From positions 1-35,440 of the forward strand of contig JBBDXA010000093.1 in assembly GCA_040902585.1 (NCBI GenBank): a stretch of DNA of 35,440 nt. The letters are read 5' to 3'. This DNA is from JBBDXA01 sp040902585 (GTDB taxonomy: Bacteria; Planctomycetota; Phycisphaerae; Phycisphaerales; Phycisphaeraceae). A program made the position numbers and the translations under genes. The notes below the pieces were generated by a model. That model did no database searches and was not told the DNA's origin. It saw only the letters and a list, made by a program, of their open reading frames with translations. Shown here in pieces: positions 32,461 to 35,440 of this stretch (position 1 is the stretch's first letter; every line of letters starts with the position of its first letter).

Positions 32461-32536
32461 CTGACATTGACTATCAGGGTAACGGGTTTCAGGTCGGGTT
32501 TCAAGCCAAAAATGGCCGAATGACCGAACTCAAAAT

Positions 32537-32552
32537 ACCCTAGAAAAATAGG
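32537..32552. promoter_or_regulatory. ACCCTA-N6-TAGG motif beside the right repeat
   Basis: ACCCTA-GAAAAA-TAGG lies 2 bp from the right direct repeat. Its counterpart ACCCTA-TATTCA-TAGG sits at 24809-24824. In the circular form the two would flank the crossover core. Confidence 0.45.
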
Positions 32553-32554
32553 CT

Positions 32555-32593
32555 CGGGAGCATAGCTCAGCGGTTAGAGCGGGGGACTCATAA
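32555..32593 (+). repeat. attR: right 39-bp direct repeat
   Basis: Identical to 24739-24777. It ends exactly at the end of the tRNA anticodon loop (CTCATAA); the sequence beyond is the tRNA 3' half and the chromosomal flank. Confidence 0.85.
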
Positions 32594-32628
32594 TCCCTTG
32601 GTCGCAGGTTCGATTCCTGCTGCTCCCA
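32556..32628 (+). tRNA. Intact tRNA, CAU anticodon (tRNA-Ile2 or Met)
   Basis: 73 nt, no encoded CCA. The acceptor stem GGGAGCA/TGCTCCC, D-arm, anticodon stem GGGGA/TCCCT with loop CTCATAA (CAU) and T-arm GCAGG/CCTGC pair. The anticodon arm and variable region (AATCCCTTGGTCGC) resemble remembered tRNA-Ile2 (lysidine-modified) more than elongator tRNA-Met; the two cannot be told apart with certainty. The 5' half is contributed by the integrated element. Confidence 0.9.
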
Positions 32629-32707
32629 TTACCAGATTGGTCAATCAGCAGGTCTGCAAAGGGTGCTGCGGGATTTGTGTTGGCCGGTCGCTCGATATAC
32701 TGATCGC

Positions 32708-33100
32708 ATGCAGTCGCGCAACCTGCGAATCTTGATGCTGGGGTTCCTCGCCCTGTGGTTCGGCATGATTCTGCCGGGGCACGAGCGCGGGGTGATCCAA
32801 TTGCCGGGGTATGCCGCGGCACCGGGGAGCGATCAGGCGAGCGATTGCGCGACGCAGTCAAGCTGTTCGAGCTGCTGCCCGACGCAGTCATCGGGGGGCA
32901 AGTCCGATTCGTCGAAGAATCGCGCTCCCGGGCATTGCGCCATCTGCTATCTCCTCGGCGTGCTGGATGTGCCGGTGACGATCGCCTTCACGCTGCCTGA
33001 CCCGCAGTTACTGGATTGCCTTTCACCTGCGATGTGCCAGAGCATCGCCTCGGTTGCTTCGCTCGATATCACCCGCGAGCGCGGCCCCCCTCTTCTGTGA
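32708..33100 (+). CDS. Cys-rich exported protein (DUF2946-like), uncertain
   Basis: A 130-residue protein with an N-terminal signal-like segment (LRILMLGFLALWFGMILPGHERG), then a Cys/Ser-rich stretch (CATQSSCSSCCPTQSS) and HCAICYLLGVLDVPV. It resembles the small Cys- and His-rich proteins (DUF2946 type) linked to metal handling in other bacteria, but the call is weak. The ATG at 32708 was chosen because the signal segment begins there. It precedes a prepilin-like gene and a sialidase-like gene on the same strand; a shared role is possible. Confidence 0.5.
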   Translation: MQSRNLRILMLGFLALWFGMILPGHERGVIQLPGYAAAPGSDQASDCATQSSCSSCCPTQSSGGKSDSSKNRAPGHCAICYLLGVLDVPVTIAFTLPDPQLLDCLSPAMCQSIASVASLDITRERGPPLL

Positions 33101-33231
33101 GACGCCTGTTCACTTGAAGGATTCCGCGGCGACCCTGTTCGCCCGATCGATGCGCGCGTTGTCTGCGCATCGGCCTTCGCGGAGTCCTCGACCCCGGCTC
33201 AATCTCACACACATTGAAAGAGGAGACTCCC

Positions 33232-33939
33232 ATGCACGCCACGTGTTTTTCGTGCCATCAACGACCGCGCGACGGTCGCGCTTTTACGCTCATCGAACTG
33301 CTGGTTGTGATTTCGATCATCGCCCTGCTCATCGGCATCTTGCTGCCTTCGCTGGGGAAAGCCCGCGAGGCCGCGAAGCAGTCGATCTGTCTGTCCAACG
33401 TCAAGCTGCTGGCCTATGCGTCGCTGATGTACGCCCAGAACGACCGCAAGGAACAGTTCATCGGCTACATGGCCGGCAGCGACCGCAAGAAGCTGCTGTA
33501 CCCCTACACGAACTCCGGCGAAAGCAATGCGGACCGCCACGTCAACGAACTGTGGCACTGTCCGGAGATTAAGGATTTCGATCTCAACGGCGATGCGATC
33601 GAAGCAGGCTACGGCTTCAACACCAATCTCAACTGGAAACCCATCCGGCTCATCCGCAACCCGGCGCAGACCGTGAGCCTGGCTGACGGCGGAAGGAACG
33701 ATGTCGGCGTGGCGCAGACGGCAACGCACCTGATGGCACCTTCGAGAACGGGCGGCGGCAATGTGTGTCGGCCCAACCCGCGGCATCTGGGCACCGCCAG
33801 CGTCGGCTGGGCTGACGGTCACGGCTCGTCGGAGAAGCGCATCAAGCCGTTCTATCCCGAAGACGACAGCGAGTGGGGCAACCTTCTCACTGATCCGACC
33901 GACGCGGGCTACACCGATCAGTTGTGGGATCTGTATTAG
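33232..33939 (+). CDS. Prepilin-like protein with H-X9-DG motif
   Basis: A 235-residue protein with a type II/IV prepilin N-terminus: basic leader, then RAFTLIELLVVISIIALLIGILLPSLGKAREAAK (seen in parts, residues about 18-50), where cleavage by prepilin peptidase before F is expected with N-methylation. The C-terminal part has RHLGTASVGWADGH, an H-X9-D-G motif (His, nine residues, Asp-Gly), typical of planctomycete prepilin-like proteins (DUF1559-related). The ATG at 33232 has AGGAG 6 nt upstream. These proteins are abundant in planctomycetes and their role is unclear. It lies between the Cys-rich gene and the sialidase-like gene. Confidence 0.85.
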   Translation: MHATCFSCHQRPRDGRAFTLIELLVVISIIALLIGILLPSLGKAREAAKQSICLSNVKLLAYASLMYAQNDRKEQFIGYMAGSDRKKLLYPYTNSGESNADRHVNELWHCPEIKDFDLNGDAIEAGYGFNTNLNWKPIRLIRNPAQTVSLADGGRNDVGVAQTATHLMAPSRTGGGNVCRPNPRHLGTASVGWADGHGSSEKRIKPFYPEDDSEWGNLLTDPTDAGYTDQLWDLY

Positions 33940-34043
33940 ACGGGGCGGAGCGGAAGGATTGAGAAAGTGGTGCAGGCGATTCGACCCTGCGGCTATTCAT
34001 TCAAGTGCGGGCCCCTCGCGGTCGGCCTTCGGAGACTTAGAAC

Positions 34044-35318
34044 ATGCTTCACTTGATCAGACACAGTATGACGGCGGCATTGGCGGCCATCGTCATCGCC
34101 CTTGCGGCCGTCGCCGAGCTGTCCGGCTCCGGCGACAGCAGTCCCGGCACGTCAGTCCGCGCCGCCATTATCGAACCGGCAGCCTTTGGCGCGGTGGACA
34201 GTGTGGATGTGTGTGTTGACGGCAGGACGGTTCACCTGCTGCTGGGGCGTAATGGCGAAGGTGATGCGGCAGGCGTCTTCATGCACACCATCAGCGGCGA
34301 TGGCGGCAAGTCCTGGCGCCAGCCTGTCATCGTCAACCAAGGCGGACTCAAACCGGTATCACACCATCGCGGCGCGGACGCCAGGCTCATCGCCCGCGGC
34401 GAAAAACTCTTTGCCGTGTGGGTCACGCCCGGCACCGGCTTCGGCGGCACGGGCCCGATGGGCACCGCCCTTTCCACCGATGGCGGCAAGACATGGAAGC
34501 CTGGGCCCAACCCCGCTGACCACGGCACCACCGGCAGCCATCGCTTCATGGCGCTCACGGATGACGGCTTCGCCTTCCATCTGCTCTGGCTCGATGACCG
34601 CGACAACAAACGCGGCCTGCGCCACGCATCGAGCACCGATGGCGGCGCGACCTGGTCGAAGAATCACACCGTCGATGACTACACCTGCGCCTGCTGCTGG
34701 AACACCATCGTGCATGTGCCCAGCGCTTCGGGCCATGGCCGGGGCAGACTCTTCGCGATGTACCGCGATATCGAACCGAGCGACATGGGCCTGGCGGTGT
34801 CGAGCGACGGCGGCGAGACATGGACGAAGCAGGGCCACATCGGCAACTTCGGATGGATCTTCAAAGGCTGCCCGCATGTGGGCGGCGGCATCGTGACTGT
34901 TCAACCGGATCGCGACGCCAACACCGCCACGGCGAAGGCTGACCCGATGTTCGCAGCCGTGTGGACCGGCCTACCGGAAGCCGCGGGCTGCTATCTCTAT
35001 CGAAGCGATGATGCCGGCGTGCAGTGGACGAAGGTCATGCCCTTTGGCGACAAGCGCGCGAGCCATCCGGTGATCGCCGCGCAGGGCGGGCGCGTCACGG
35101 TGATGTGGGATGAGGCGACGGATACGGAACGGGCAGTGATGGCGATGACCTCGACCGATGCCGGGGCCACGTGGGGCAAGCCCGCTCGGCTCAGCGCCGA
35201 AGGCACGCCCGCGACGCATCCGGTCGTGACGGCGGACCCGACCGCGCAGGGCTTTTTCACGCTGTGGACCCAGCTCGGGGAAGGCGGCAAGTACGTACTC
35301 AACGCGAAGCGGTTTTGA
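34044..35318 (+). CDS. Sialidase-like Asp-box protein
   Basis: A 424-residue exported protein with an N-terminal hydrophobic segment (TAALAAIVIALAAVAELSG). The body has the Asp-box (BNR) pattern S-x-D-x-G-x-x-W about six times: SGDGGKSW, STDGGKTW, STDGGATW, SSDGGETW, SDDAGVQW and STDAGATW, as in beta-propeller sialidases and photosystem-assembly-like folds. There is a Cys-containing stretch (DYTCACCWNTIV) in the middle. Catalytic sialidase residues (Arg triad, Tyr) were not verified, so a non-enzymatic binding propeller is possible. The ATG at 34044 has GGAG 12-15 nt upstream. A REPIN starts at its stop codon. Confidence 0.75.
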   Translation: MLHLIRHSMTAALAAIVIALAAVAELSGSGDSSPGTSVRAAIIEPAAFGAVDSVDVCVDGRTVHLLLGRNGEGDAAGVFMHTISGDGGKSWRQPVIVNQGGLKPVSHHRGADARLIARGEKLFAVWVTPGTGFGGTGPMGTALSTDGGKTWKPGPNPADHGTTGSHRFMALTDDGFAFHLLWLDDRDNKRGLRHASSTDGGATWSKNHTVDDYTCACCWNTIVHVPSASGHGRGRLFAMYRDIEPSDMGLAVSSDGGETWTKQGHIGNFGWIFKGCPHVGGGIVTVQPDRDANTATAKADPMFAAVWTGLPEAAGCYLYRSDDAGVQWTKVMPFGDKRASHPVIAAQGGRVTVMWDEATDTERAVMAMTSTDAGATWGKPARLSAEGTPATHPVVTADPTAQGFFTLWTQLGEGGKYVLNAKRF

Positions 35319-35440
35319 GAGCACCATCCCGACAGGGTGGTGCTATTGGCGTACGTCCGTCAATTCACTTCCGCTGCACCCTGGGCACCCATCGCAACAG
35401 GTATTCGTTCGCCGTCAGCACCACCCTGTCGGGATGGTGC
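35318..35440. repeat. REPIN-like pair, cut by window end
   Basis: The left REP unit (35318-35344) starts at the last base of the stop codon, and the inverted unit begins at 35417 and runs past the window end (27 bp expected). Confidence 0.85.

Larger units (their letters stand above)
24739..32593. mobile_element. Integrative element in a CAU tRNA, phage-satellite-like
   Basis: About 7.85 kb between 39-bp direct repeats. It carries a zinc-ribbon gene (minus), an HTH gene, an excisionase-like gene, a P4/D5-type primase-helicase, several small genes and DUF5681 (plus), and a tyrosine recombinase (minus) next to the right repeat. No capsid, tail, portal, terminase-large or conjugation gene was seen. 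The crossover region is the 5' half of the tRNA, so the element supplies the 5' half and upstream DNA of the intact gene on its right. Confidence 0.85.

Noticed and set aside
24739..32593. Complete prophage
   Set aside because: No capsid, portal, tail, lysis or terminase large-subunit gene could be read in the element.

Overview
The window looks like a planctomycete chromosome (Planctomycetota, plausibly Phycisphaerae). The evidence is two DUF1501 proteins, one paired with a DUF1549/DUF1553 protein, a prepilin-like protein with an H-X9-DG motif, many long non-coding gaps, high GC and weak operon structure. No rRNA and no CRISPR array are seen. Assignments come from reading the translated sequence and remembered family motifs; no database search was run.

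Layout. 1-443 is intergenic with a palindromic operator-like cluster, followed by a DUF1501 gene. 2043-7539 holds a STAS gene and, on the minus strand, a lipoprotein gene and the glycolate oxidase genes glcD, an orphan antitoxin-like gene, glcE and glcF. 7941-13786 (plus) holds rpsD, a LURP/scramblase-fold gene, an exported protein with a secretin-N-like segment, fabI with a small overlapping gene, and a GNAT-nitrilase fusion. 13791-24417 is mostly minus strand: a cyclase-kinase-TPR fusion, DUF1501 and DUF1549/1553, mcsA-mcsB, a thioredoxin, tRNA-Arg and a PilZ protein, with a plus-strand PTS IIA-like gene. 32556-35318 (plus) holds a CAU tRNA, a Cys-rich exported protein, a prepilin-like protein and a sialidase-like Asp-box protein.

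The most distinctive region is a compact integrative element, about 7.85 kb (24739-32593), bounded by a 39-bp direct repeat. The repeat covers the 5' half of a CAU-anticodon tRNA and stops exactly at the end of the anticodon loop. The element has an atypical tyrosine recombinase, an excisionase-like HTH protein, a P4/D5-type primase-helicase, a DUF5681 protein and several unassigned small genes, but no capsid, tail or conjugation genes. It fits a phage-satellite-like or plasmid-like element. It carries a 15-C homopolymer before its first rightward gene and a hairpin that hides the ribosome binding site of the excisionase-like gene.

The second theme is dispersed repeats: four paired inverted 27-bp REP-like units (REPIN-like) placed mostly next to stop codons, two long-armed MITE-like inverted repeats, heptamer tandem arrays in intergenic gaps, and an octamer repeat that has entered two proteins as in-frame sequence (GlcF and the GNAT-nitrilase tail).
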